16,332 nt of DNA from Planctomycetaceae bacterium (GTDB lineage Bacteria > Planctomycetota > Planctomycetia > Pirellulales > UBA1268). Both the position numbers and the translations under genes were made by a program. Shown one piece after another: positions 7,600 through 14,240 of this stretch. Numbering within the stretch: the stretch's first letter is position 1; each line of letters opens with the position of its first letter. The notes below the pieces were generated by a model that did no database searches, had not been told where the DNA came from, and worked only from the letters and a program-made list of their open reading frames with translations. The stretch lies in assembly GCA_030616935.1 (NCBI GenBank), contig JAUWWJ010000004.1, positions 1 to 16,332 on the forward strand, in the 5' to 3' direction.

Positions 7600-8811
7600 A
7601 TGGCACAAAAACGAATTGGACTTTGGCTAATCGGTGCAAAGGGTGGCGTCGCCACGACCGTCATGACCGGTCTAGCAGCTCTTGCTCGGGGATTGGTTGA
7701 GCCAATTGGCCTCATTACTGAAACCGAGGGCTTTCATTCACTCAACCTGATTGATTGGAGTGATATCGTTATTGGCGGACACGATATTCGTAACGAAAGC
7801 CTTCTCGATGAAGCTCGCCGAATGTGGACAGTCAGTCGAGCCATTCCACCAGGCGTCTTGGAATCTGTTACTCCTGATCTGATAGATATTGAGACTCGCC
7901 TTCGACCAGGAACTGTATTGGCATCTGGCACCTCCATCCAGGCTATAGCTTCTCTACCGAAATCCAAAGTAGCCAAGACACCAAGAAGTATTATTGATCA
8001 GATTCGAACAGATATTATTGACTTTGCAGAAACAAATGATGTTGAACGGGTAGTTGTTGTGAACCTCGCATCGACTGAACCTCCGTGGTCATCGCCTATT
8101 CCTGACAACTTTGATGAACTCTCTCCCTTACTCGAGCACGCATCAGAATCGAGTCCACTCCCTACAAGCAGCCTCTACGCAATTGCTGCATTTGAAGCAG
8201 ATGCTGCCTATATCAATTTTACACCTTCCACTGGTGCAACACCGCAAGCACTCAATTCCCTTGCACAGCAGCGCGGGCTCCCCCATGCAGGGTGTGATGG
8301 CAAAACAGGTGAAACATTGCTTAAGAGTGTGCTTGCCCCAATGTTTCGTGATCGGAACCTGAATGTCATGAGTTGGGTGGGGCACAACATTTTTGGCAAC
8401 CTTGATGGAAAAATACTGGACGACCCTTCAAACAAGGCCGCCAAGGTGAAGAGCAAAGACCATCTGCTTGCAAATCTCTTACCATCAACGCCGCAGACAC
8501 TTGTATCTATTGAGTTCATTGAGAGTCTTGGTGACTGGAAAACTGCATGGGATCACATCCATTTCGAGGGATTTCTTGGTACTCCCATGACCATGCAATT
8601 CACATGGCAAGGCTGTGATTCTATTTTGGCAGCTCCGTTAGTAATCGATCTCATTCGGTTAGTTGATCGCGCCCGACTGGCTGGCGAAGCCGGTTCACTA
8701 CCTTGGTTGGCAAGTTTTTTCAAAAGTCCGCTCAATTGTCACGAGCAGGGTTTTGCAGCCCAGATGACCATGCTTCACGACTGGGTAAACAAACACTCAA
8801 CACAATCCTAA
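7600..8811 (+). CDS. ino1: myo-Inositol-1-phosphate synthase family protein
   Basis: Predicted NAD-dependent isomerase converting glucose 6-phosphate to 1L-myo-inositol 1-phosphate, the first step to inositol and inositol lipids, in the cytoplasm. Seen directly in 403 residues: an N-terminal NAD-binding loop GAKGGVATT (12-20), NLASTEP (155-161), the signature GCDGKTGETLLKSVLAPMF (231-249), which matches the family's G-D-x-x-K-S/T-G-x-T catalytic block with its lysines, and SWVGHNIFGNLDG (258-270), matching the family's N-x-x-G-N-x-D-G segment. Length fits the shorter prokaryotic members. The ATG has a strong AAGAGGAG ribosome-binding site. It is transcribed alone, divergent from the aminotransferase gene, with only a weak hairpin after its stop. 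The product could feed phosphatidylinositol-type lipids or soluble inositol compounds; the window has no partner gene to decide. Confidence 0.9.
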   Translation: MAQKRIGLWLIGAKGGVATTVMTGLAALARGLVEPIGLITETEGFHSLNLIDWSDIVIGGHDIRNESLLDEARRMWTVSRAIPPGVLESVTPDLIDIETRLRPGTVLASGTSIQAIASLPKSKVAKTPRSIIDQIRTDIIDFAETNDVERVVVVNLASTEPPWSSPIPDNFDELSPLLEHASESSPLPTSSLYAIAAFEADAAYINFTPSTGATPQALNSLAQQRGLPHAGCDGKTGETLLKSVLAPMFRDRNLNVMSWVGHNIFGNLDGKILDDPSNKAAKVKSKDHLLANLLPSTPQTLVSIEFIESLGDWKTAWDHIHFEGFLGTPMTMQFTWQGCDSILAAPLVIDLIRLVDRARLAGEAGSLPWLASFFKSPLNCHEQGFAAQMTMLHDWVNKHSTQS

Positions 8812-8838
8812 AAGAGACTTTCTACTATAAAAAAAGTA

Positions 8839-8858
8839 TTTTTGTGTACACGCAAAAA
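8839..8858 (+). terminator. Possible weak hairpin after the inositol synthase gene
   Basis: TTTTTG at 8839-8844 pairs with CAAAAA at 8853-8858, and the inner bases can extend the stem through a G-T pair. It lies 28 bases after the TAA stop. The stem is A/T-dominated and there is no clean T-tract, so termination here would be weak. Confidence 0.25.
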
Positions 8859-8930
8859 CTCTCTTACCGTCTCTGAAAATGTCTTTGGATTGGATTTTCG
8901 CATGGCATGGATGGGTCACGATCCGATTTT

Positions 8931-8981
8931 TTGACAAAAATCCAAGTTTTTTTAAAAAATTTTCTGTGATTTCTCTTGACA
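8931..8981 (+). promoter_or_regulatory. Two TTGACA hexamers, possible -35 elements
   Basis: TTGACA occurs exactly at 8931-8936 and again at 8976-8981, both upstream of the histone-like gene. The first is followed by a T/A-rich run that offers only loose -10 candidates (TAAAAA at 8953-8958); the second has no good TATAAT at the usual spacing. The sequences suggest a promoter region, but the exact promoter is not resolved. Confidence 0.3.
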
Positions 8982-9027
8982 GTAGAACACCAAATTTCTG
9001 AAAACTTGTACTTCATGCATGCAATGT

Positions 9028-9041
9028 ATGTGCTTGCACAT
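9028..9041. promoter_or_regulatory. Short palindrome ATGTGC-TT-GCACAT upstream of the histone-like gene
   Basis: Two perfect 6-base arms flank a TT centre. It lies about 100 bases before the start at 9139 and just right of a TGCATGCA palindrome. The form suits a small operator, but a 14-base site of this kind can arise by chance. Confidence 0.25.
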
Positions 9042-9125
9042 CATGGCAGCATGAAAACGTCGATCGCTTCCAATACTCAGCACCCCAAGGAAGTAGTCGG
9101 TTCATTCCACAGGGGTGCTACTGGC

Positions 9126-9131
9126 AAGGAG
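9126..9131 (+). promoter_or_regulatory. Ribosome-binding site deciding the start of the histone-like gene
   Basis: AAGGAG lies seven bases before the ATG at 9139. It supports this ATG over the in-frame GTG at 9115, which would place the ribosome-binding site inside the coding region and add eight residues unlike the rest of the protein. Confidence 0.75.
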
Positions 9132-9138
9132 CCATTCA

Positions 9139-9345
9139 ATGGCCAAGAAGAAGGCTACTAAGAAGAAGGCTACTAAGAAAAAGGTAGCTAAGAAAAAGGC
9201 TGCTAAGAAAAAAGTAGCTAAGAAGAAGAAGAAAGTCGCCAAGAAGAAGGTAGCCAAGAAGAAGGCTGCCAAGAAGAAGGTGGCTAAGAAGAAGAAAGTC
9301 GCCAAGAAGAAGAAGAAGGCTGCCAAGAAGAAGGGCCACGCCTAA
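9139..9345 (+). CDS. Lysine-rich histone H1-like DNA-binding protein
   Basis: A 68-residue protein built almost wholly from lysine blocks: MA, then twelve runs of three to five lysines separated by AT, VA or AA dipeptides, ending in GHA. I count 41 lysines (about 60 percent) and no acidic or aromatic residue. It resembles the C-terminal tail of eukaryotic histone H1 and the lysine/alanine repeat proteins of chlamydiae, planctomycetes and some proteobacteria, which bind and compact DNA or nucleoprotein. There is no folded domain, so it is expected to be disordered and to act by charge. The ATG is chosen for its AAGGAG site. The gene stands alone, with a long AT-rich upstream region and a strong terminator downstream, suggesting independent and perhaps high expression. 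The coding DNA is itself an imperfect repeat that may vary in length between strains. A ribosome- or RNA-binding role is possible. Confidence 0.85.
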   Translation: MAKKKATKKKATKKKVAKKKAAKKKVAKKKKKVAKKKVAKKKAAKKKVAKKKKVAKKKKKAAKKKGHA

Positions 9346-9359
9346 TCCGTCTTTGACGT

Positions 9360-9409
9360 GACCGTAGGCGGTCTCCATCACATGTTCTGGTGTGAGAATG
9401 TTTCATTCT
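9360..9409 (+). other. Two small stem-loops in the 3' region of the histone-like gene
   Basis: GACCG (9360-9364) pairs with CGGTC (9369-9373) around a four-base loop, and AGAATG (9395-9400) pairs with CATTCT (9404-9409) around three bases. Both lie between the stop at 9345 and the terminator at 9457, so the mRNA would have a 3' tail of about 110 bases before the terminator with several hairpins. This may affect mRNA stability or hold a small RNA; neither is shown by the sequence. Confidence 0.3.
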
Positions 9410-9456
9410 GGCAATCTGAACAAACGATGGTGAACATGCCGTTGTTCTGACGAGAA

Positions 9457-9498
9457 AGGCCGGCCCGGGCTCTTGGGCGCCCGGGCCGGCCTCATTTT
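9457..9498 (+). terminator. Strong GC-rich intrinsic terminator after the histone-like gene
   Basis: AGGCCGGCCCGGGC at 9457-9470 is exactly complementary to GCCCGGGCCGGCCT at 9479-9492: a perfect 14-bp stem, 12 of 14 pairs being G-C, with an eight-base loop, followed by CATTTTAC. The T-tract is short, but the stem is far stronger than anything else nearby. It separates the histone-like gene from the methyltransferase gene starting at 9538. Confidence 0.85.
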
Positions 9499-9537
9499 AC
9501 AGGTAGGCTTCTGGTCAGCCCGGTTTGATATATATCC

Positions 9538-10647
9538 ATGAACGCCCAGATACCTCAAGCTAGCTCTTCAACACCTCTTCAACAAAGTGAGTTCTTGCTT
9601 GTTGGCTGTAGGCATGGCAGTGAGTCTGCTTTAGAGCATCGACAAAAACTCGCCTTTCCGTTATTTCAGAAGTCGTACTGGCGAAAGGGCTTGGTAACGT
9701 TTCGCATACCATCACACATCGTGTCGAAACCAGAGTGGAGTCATTTTGGAGTTCCTGACAATGTTCTTGAACAACTCGTCTTCGCTCGAATTTGCATCCG
9801 TTCATTAGGACAGATCACAGGGCCAACTGAAGATGAGAGAATCGCTGCTACTTTACGATTACTTGGCTCACTGAAAGTAGATGCCGTCCATGTATGGAAA
9901 CGTGATCCGCGTCTTCAGATTGACACTGCTTCGATTCAACGCAAGATAGCTACTTTAAATTCCTTGCGGAAAAAACGTATCGCATCTGAACCAAATCTCA
10001 TTCTGAACTGTGTTGTTGACTCGGTTGATCGCTGGTGGATTGGGTGGCACGTTGGGAACGCTCAGACTGGTCAATGGTCTGGGGGATATTATCCTGGACA
10101 GATGCCTCCTCACGGAATCTCACGGGCGTGGCTCAAACTCGACGAAGCAATCGCCCGTTTTGGTATTCAGTTTCATTCTGGAGAACGAGTCTGTGAGCTG
10201 GGCGCCGCCCCTGGTGGAGCCTGCCAGCGTCTTCTGGAAGCAAATCTCCGGGTGGTCGGTGTCGATCCCGCCACCATTCATCCTCAGATTGCTAAACATG
10301 AGCAGTTCACGCACTGGAAAAAACGTGCCAGGGATGTCCGAATCAGAGATTTTGGTCGCTTTGATTGGATTCTGACTGATATGAACATCGACCCTGCCAG
10401 CACGATGGCCTCTCTAGAAAGAATTCTTTCATCGCGTCCTCATAAACCACGGGGAATTATTGCAACACTCAAACTCTCTGATTTGTCACATGCCGAAGAA
10501 CTTGATCAATGGTCCTCATCGTGTGCGTCTTGGGGGTATCAGACCCGTGTTCAGCAGTTGTCAACGGGCGGACAGGAAATCTGCCTTGTGGCTCAAAAAA
10601 AGAGTACTTCCAGAAACGAAAGAATGCGTTTCGACCAGACGTCGTGA
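9538..10647 (+). CDS. FtsJ-type rRNA 2'-O-ribose methyltransferase, RlmM-like
   Basis: Predicted SAM-dependent RNA 2'-O-methyltransferase of 369 residues. The C-terminal half is a FtsJ/RrmJ domain: SRAWLKLDEA (195-204), the SAM-binding motif CELGAAPGG (219-227), GVD (241-243), LTDMNID (279-285), ATLKLSD (309-315) and QEICLVA (346-352). These supply the K-D-K-E catalytic set K200, D281, K312 and E347 known from RlmE. The 190-residue N-terminal region, with no obvious catalytic motif, matches the layout of RlmM, which methylates 23S rRNA C2498 using an N-terminal THUMP-containing part; I infer an RlmM-like role but did not recognise THUMP residues with certainty. The ATG start has no Shine-Dalgarno and lies 39 bases after the terminator stem-loop, just behind a TATATAT stretch that could be promoter sequence. 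It converges on the biotin ligase gene. Confidence 0.8.
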   Translation: MNAQIPQASSSTPLQQSEFLLVGCRHGSESALEHRQKLAFPLFQKSYWRKGLVTFRIPSHIVSKPEWSHFGVPDNVLEQLVFARICIRSLGQITGPTEDERIAATLRLLGSLKVDAVHVWKRDPRLQIDTASIQRKIATLNSLRKKRIASEPNLILNCVVDSVDRWWIGWHVGNAQTGQWSGGYYPGQMPPHGISRAWLKLDEAIARFGIQFHSGERVCELGAAPGGACQRLLEANLRVVGVDPATIHPQIAKHEQFTHWKKRARDVRIRDFGRFDWILTDMNIDPASTMASLERILSSRPHKPRGIIATLKLSDLSHAEELDQWSSSCASWGYQTRVQQLSTGGQEICLVAQKKSTSRNERMRFDQTS

Positions 10648-10648
10648 C

Positions 10649-11617
10649 TTATCGTGTCCAGATTGCTGAGGGATCAGTCAGACTTCCTGCGAGTACTGCA
10701 CAGATTTGCTGTGGTGTCTCAACACGAAGACGACCTGCCTCATCAATGCCTCTGCAGATACCTGACAATGTGGTCGCACGCTTGAGCGACTGCGGCGTGG
10801 GTCCGTCTTTTTCATATTCATACAGAACGTCGAAGAGCTTGATTGATGTATGAGTCAGGCTGCAATGAGACTGATACCGCTTCAAAATTGATACCCGTTT
10901 TTCTGGGTTGATCGTATCAAGAACATTATTTAATAAATGTGGAATAAGGATCGCGAGTAGATCGTCATGTGAGATGGTGTTACCCAAGACGTCGGGTATT
11001 GTGATGAGTCGATTGTGGAGTTCCTTTGGTGCATTATCCTTCGAACCATCCGTATTTATTCCAACACCAATGAGTAGTTTTTGCGTCGTGGCTTCGAGTA
11101 AAAGGCCTCCAATCTTATGACCATTGATTTCTATATCATTTGGCCAACGCACATGGGGTTTCAGATCTGGATTGAGTTGATGAAGAGACTCTGCCACAGC
11201 CAGTCCACACGCGAGTGACCAAAGAGGTAGGACACCTCCTGGAAGGTTTTCTTTTGACGGAACTTCTACAATGAGTGTCATTGCCAAACTCCCTGGCGGT
11301 TGCCACCAGCCAGCACCGCGACGACCTCGACCAGCTTTTTGATGAAGCGCTGTCACCAGAGCTGGAAGGTATACCGATGCCTCGACAGCGAGTTCTTTCG
11401 CTCGATCCATTGTCGATTCGAGCTCTGTATGACACTCAATGGTCTCTAGTTTCGTCACCTGTTTCAGACGTTCCGTGTCTGCAATTTTCGTCATCAGAAC
11501 CTGCCTTGAATCACCATCTGCACATGCGCGAATCAATAACGCAGTACATTCGAAATCAATGAGGGGAAACCAATCCGGCACAAGAGACCAATGAAGAGGC
11601 CTATCGGCTTGCTTCAT
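10649..11617 (-). CDS. birA: Biotin--[acetyl-CoA-carboxylase] ligase
   Basis: Cytoplasmic enzyme that makes biotinyl-AMP and attaches biotin to the carrier lysine of acetyl-CoA carboxylase. Seen directly: the adenylate-binding loop GRGRRG (96-101), RWPNDI (157-162), KIGGLLLE (168-175), GVGIN (184-188) and a C-terminal small barrel segment GICRGIDEAGRLRVE (286-300). There is no N-terminal helix-turn-helix, so it is a monofunctional ligase and not a biotin repressor. The start is uncertain. The ATG at 11617 gives 322 residues but has no ribosome-binding site and a 41-residue lead unlike the family; the in-frame ATG at 11494 (281 residues) has AAGGCAGG five bases upstream and fits the usual length. 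I give the longer frame so that no sequence is lost. The gene's stop is one base from that of the methyltransferase gene on the other strand. Confidence 0.92.
   Translation of the reverse strand: MKQADRPLHWSLVPDWFPLIDFECTALLIRACADGDSRQVLMTKIADTERLKQVTKLETIECHTELESTMDRAKELAVEASVYLPALVTALHQKAGRGRRGAGWWQPPGSLAMTLIVEVPSKENLPGGVLPLWSLACGLAVAESLHQLNPDLKPHVRWPNDIEINGHKIGGLLLEATTQKLLIGVGINTDGSKDNAPKELHNRLITIPDVLGNTISHDDLLAILIPHLLNNVLDTINPEKRVSILKRYQSHCSLTHTSIKLFDVLYEYEKDGPTPQSLKRATTLSGICRGIDEAGRLRVETPQQICAVLAGSLTDPSAIWTR
11500..11507 (-). promoter_or_regulatory. Ribosome-binding site favouring an internal birA start at 11494
   Basis: On the minus strand AAGGCAGG lies five bases before the ATG at 11492-11494. 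No comparable sequence precedes the longer ATG at 11617, so translation may begin here. Confidence 0.45.
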
Positions 11618-11632
11618 CAGACAAAAAGTCTG
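11618..11632. promoter_or_regulatory. Small inverted repeat in the birA/barrel-protein divergent region
   Basis: CAGAC-AAAAA-GTCTG is a perfect 5-bp inverted repeat touching the longer birA start. A minus-strand TTGACA at 11631-11636 overlaps it; a promoter there would put the transcript start inside the longer birA frame, agreeing with a start at 11494. No good -10 element was found, so this is only suggestive. Confidence 0.25.
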
Positions 11633-11700
11633 TCAAAGAGGGAAGTCTACGTGAACTAAAGACCATAGTAGAGTACAGAAAAAATGATGGGACGTTGGCG

Positions 11701-13083
11701 ATGTTGACCCATACAGCACCGGCGCGGTACCCCCCACGAAGAGTTGGGGTCGGCATTCGGAACTTTCTGGATGGCCCCAACCAACCTCCTGCTGCATGGG
11801 TCGTCGACCGCGTGCGAGTACAGCTCTTTTCACTCATTGTCTTGATCATCGGCATATCTGCATTCATGGCAGATAACAATATCGCTGCGCAAACCGTACA
11901 GCTCCCTCCACCTGCTGCTTCGTCCCTCGACAGAATTGCACAGGCATCACCATATGGCTATCCGCTTTCTCCTCCGCCCCCTGCATGGGACCCGTACGGA
12001 CCACAGGCGAGCCAGATCTATCCTGTGCCAGCGACCAACCCAGGAACGAATCCGCCACCGACATGGGCCACGTCGGCTGTGAGTGGACAACCTGGTTACC
12101 CGGGTTACTCGACAGCACCACCGCCTATTGTCCCAAGTAATCCTTCACAACCATTGCCTGTTGGCTACCCACAACCACCAACACAACAAAGCGAATGGTT
12201 TCAGCAGACCTACCAGCAATCGATGCGGGCATATCAGGGCGTGCGAGGAAGTTGGACCTACGTTCTTGGAACTGGTCGGGGAAATTCGGTCGCTGTGAAC
12301 GAACTCGATACATCAGCAACGTTCGCACTCCCTTTTTTCATGAATTCTCCAGCGAATATTAATCAAGCGCCTCTGCTGATAACCCCTGGCTTTGGTTTGC
12401 AGTTATGGGGTGGTCCAGAATCCAATGCATTTCCAAGCACCAATACTCTTGCTCCTCAACTTCCCGGAAATACGTATGACAGCTTTCTTGATACAGCATG
12501 GAATCCACAATTCACCCCGCTATTCGGTGCAGAATTTGGAATCCGAGTTGGCTTCTATACAAACTGGGATGTCTTTGTCACGGATAGCTGGCGTGTAATG
12601 GGACGAGCAATCGGCACGTTAAATATGACGCCAACTTTTCAAGGCAAACTGGGGGTCATCTACCTCGACCGAAATCAGGTGAAAATATTACCAGCCGTTG
12701 GGTTTACATGGACACCAAACGCAACATCTCGATATGACGTTTTCTTTCCAGCTCCACGAGCTATGTGGCGTTTTGGACAAACACGCCGACATGCTTGGTG
12801 GGGCTATGTCGCTGGTGAATACGGTGGTGGTCGCTGGACGTTTCGCACTATCAATGCCGATGGAACGAATGGATTCGTTCAGAACTTCGACTACAACGAC
12901 ATTCGAATCTCGCTTGGCACAGAGTGGGTTCCTCTTGCCACAACCGGTTTTTCTGGGAATTTTGAAATTGGCTATGCTTTTTATCGACAGCTCTTCTATG
13001 TTAATGACTTAGGACCGCAGCGATTCCAGCAAATTAATGATCTGCCAAGCACCATTATGTTTCGCTTAGGCCTTGCCTACTAA
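11701..13083 (+). CDS. Putative outer-membrane beta-barrel protein with proline-rich N-terminal region (first of a paralogous pair)
   Basis: I do not recognise the family by name. From the ATG at 11701 the product has 460 residues: about 40 polar residues, a hydrophobic segment (about 42-56, LFSLIVLIIGISAF) ending near NIAAQ that looks like a signal peptide, a long Pro/Gly/Tyr/Gln-rich stretch (about 65-165), then a C-terminal region of alternating aromatic and polar residues rich in Trp, Tyr and Gly, ending in FRLGLAY. The strand pattern and terminal aromatic residue suit an outer-membrane barrel. The start is unsure: TTG at 11695 and GTG at 11812 are in frame, and the GTG would put the signal peptide right at the N-terminus; none has a clear ribosome-binding site. 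The C-terminal region shares PLLITPGFG, GVIYLDR, FPxPR and VAGE-[YF]-GG with the next gene, 17 bases downstream. Confidence 0.75.
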   Translation: MLTHTAPARYPPRRVGVGIRNFLDGPNQPPAAWVVDRVRVQLFSLIVLIIGISAFMADNNIAAQTVQLPPPAASSLDRIAQASPYGYPLSPPPPAWDPYGPQASQIYPVPATNPGTNPPPTWATSAVSGQPGYPGYSTAPPPIVPSNPSQPLPVGYPQPPTQQSEWFQQTYQQSMRAYQGVRGSWTYVLGTGRGNSVAVNELDTSATFALPFFMNSPANINQAPLLITPGFGLQLWGGPESNAFPSTNTLAPQLPGNTYDSFLDTAWNPQFTPLFGAEFGIRVGFYTNWDVFVTDSWRVMGRAIGTLNMTPTFQGKLGVIYLDRNQVKILPAVGFTWTPNATSRYDVFFPAPRAMWRFGQTRRHAWWGYVAGEYGGGRWTFRTINADGTNGFVQNFDYNDIRISLGTEWVPLATTGFSGNFEIGYAFYRQLFYVNDLGPQRFQQINDLPSTIMFRLGLAY

Positions 13084-13090
13084 CGCGTGT

Positions 13091-13094
13091 GGAG
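13091..13094 (+). promoter_or_regulatory. Ribosome-binding site deciding the start of the second barrel-like gene
   Basis: GGAG lies six bases before the ATG at 13101. It favours this ATG over the in-frame GTG at 13089, which overlaps the site, and places the signal peptide at the very N-terminus. Confidence 0.6.
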
Positions 13095-13100
13095 AAGAGC

Positions 13101-14156
13101 ATGGCTTCTCAAAAGCGTTCTGTCTCATTGTTGGTTCTCATTGTATGTCTTGTATTTCAGCCATGTGATTTGTTTGCTTCCGACGATGCAATTCTCCCAC
13201 TCCCTCCAGTCGAGTCGATTGATACCAGTTTCTTTGAAAAAATTCGCTTTGCTGCACTCGGTGACCCCCAAGACCTGACCGAACCACTTCTACCAGACGA
13301 TGTTGCGCCACCCGGTCAGCCACGCCAGGAAAATAATCCACCCGGTCGCAAACTTCCCCCCGGAGCAAAGCCTGGGGCTCTTCAGCAACTCATTCTCACG
13401 ACTACCGAATTACCTCGTCTGGGCAGCAACGGCCTTGGGCTTGCTACGCTCGACATGAGCCTGACCCTTGGTATGCCTGCACCAACCGTTGATTCACCGC
13501 TTCTCATCACTCCCGGTTTTGGCTGGACATTTGTGGATGAGGCAAGTGGCCCAATGGATCCTGGGCTTCCTGCGACGCTCTACGAGTCATGGATTCAGGC
13601 CCGCTGGATGCGAAAAATTGGTGAACGTCTGGGTGTTGATCTTGCAGTCGCACCCGGCTGGTACAGTGACTTTGTGAATGACAGTGCACAGGCATTCCGA
13701 GTCACAGGTCACGGATTTGGTGCCTGGGAGGCTCGTGAAGATCTCAGTGTTGTTGCTGGTGTCATCTACCTTGATCGTTATGACGTCAATCTCCTGCCCG
13801 CTGGCGGGCTTCTCTGGACTCCGAGCGATGATCGACGCTTTGAGTTGATCTTTCCACGGCCTCGTCTCGCCTGGCGAATCAAAGAAACGTCACAGGCCGC
13901 TCAGTGGGTTTATCTTGCTGGTGAATTTGGAGGAAATCAGTGGGCTGTTCGTCGAGACTCTGGCGCCGATGATATTGTGGTCTATCACGATTATCGTTTG
14001 CTGGCCGGATGGGAGCGAAGACCTGCAGATCTTGGAATCAGCTGGCGTCTAGAAACCGGCTGGGTGACTGGTCGGCTCGTCGAATATTATGTGACTGATA
14101 CGGCTGACTATCATCCCAATGACACGTTTCTCGTGCGGCTAGGCGTCTGGTATTAG
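13101..14156 (+). CDS. Putative outer-membrane beta-barrel protein (second of a paralogous pair)
   Basis: A 351-residue secreted protein of unrecognised family. It begins with a clear signal peptide: a short basic start (SQKR), a hydrophobic core LLVLIVCLVF, and likely cleavage near LFA-SDD. A Pro-rich stretch (about residues 60-95) follows, then a strand-rich region with blocks shared with the preceding protein in the same order: PLLITPGFG, GVIYLDR, LPAGGLLWTP, FPRPRLAWR, LAGEFGGNQW, HDYRL and a last strand VRLGVWY. Identity is high in the blocks and low between them, so the duplication looks old. The terminal aromatic residue and alternating pattern suggest an outer-membrane barrel; a periplasmic beta protein is the alternative. 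It lies 17 bases after its paralogue and is probably co-transcribed. Its stop is TAG, used here as a normal terminator codon. Confidence 0.8.
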   Translation: MASQKRSVSLLVLIVCLVFQPCDLFASDDAILPLPPVESIDTSFFEKIRFAALGDPQDLTEPLLPDDVAPPGQPRQENNPPGRKLPPGAKPGALQQLILTTTELPRLGSNGLGLATLDMSLTLGMPAPTVDSPLLITPGFGWTFVDEASGPMDPGLPATLYESWIQARWMRKIGERLGVDLAVAPGWYSDFVNDSAQAFRVTGHGFGAWEAREDLSVVAGVIYLDRYDVNLLPAGGLLWTPSDDRRFELIFPRPRLAWRIKETSQAAQWVYLAGEFGGNQWAVRRDSGADDIVVYHDYRLLAGWERRPADLGISWRLETGWVTGRLVEYYVTDTADYHPNDTFLVRLGVWY

Positions 14157-14240
14157 GACACATATATCAGATCCCAGATATGGCATGAGTCACATATCGT
14201 GCCCACAAAAGTTTTTCACTACGTTTCAAAGGTCCAATTC

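Larger units (their letters stand above)
8812..9138. other. 327-bp AT-rich intergenic region upstream of the histone-like gene
   Basis: No credible gene is present. The stretch is AT-rich, with a long T/A run at about 8946-8963, and contains two exact TTGACA hexamers, a small hairpin after the inositol synthase stop, two short palindromes (TGCATGCA at 9016-9023 and the site at 9028-9041) and a good ribosome-binding site at its right end. It probably carries the promoter and 5' leader of the lysine-rich protein gene. A 61-codon frame starting at the second TTGACA runs into the next gene out of frame and is not convincing. Confidence 0.6.

Noticed and set aside
8976..9161. A 61-codon frame upstream of the histone-like gene
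   Set aside because: It starts with TTG inside a TTGACA promoter-like hexamer, has no ribosome-binding site, and overlaps the lysine-rich gene in another frame.
9139..9345. Possible CRISPR array or satellite repeat
   Set aside because: The repeat units are coding, imperfect and contiguous, with no unique spacers.
9102..9381. Phe/Leu-rich minus-strand frames opposite the lysine repeat, resembling membrane proteins
   Set aside because: They are the direct antisense of AAG/AAA lysine codons, which read as CTT/TTT; the plus strand has the ribosome-binding site and terminator.
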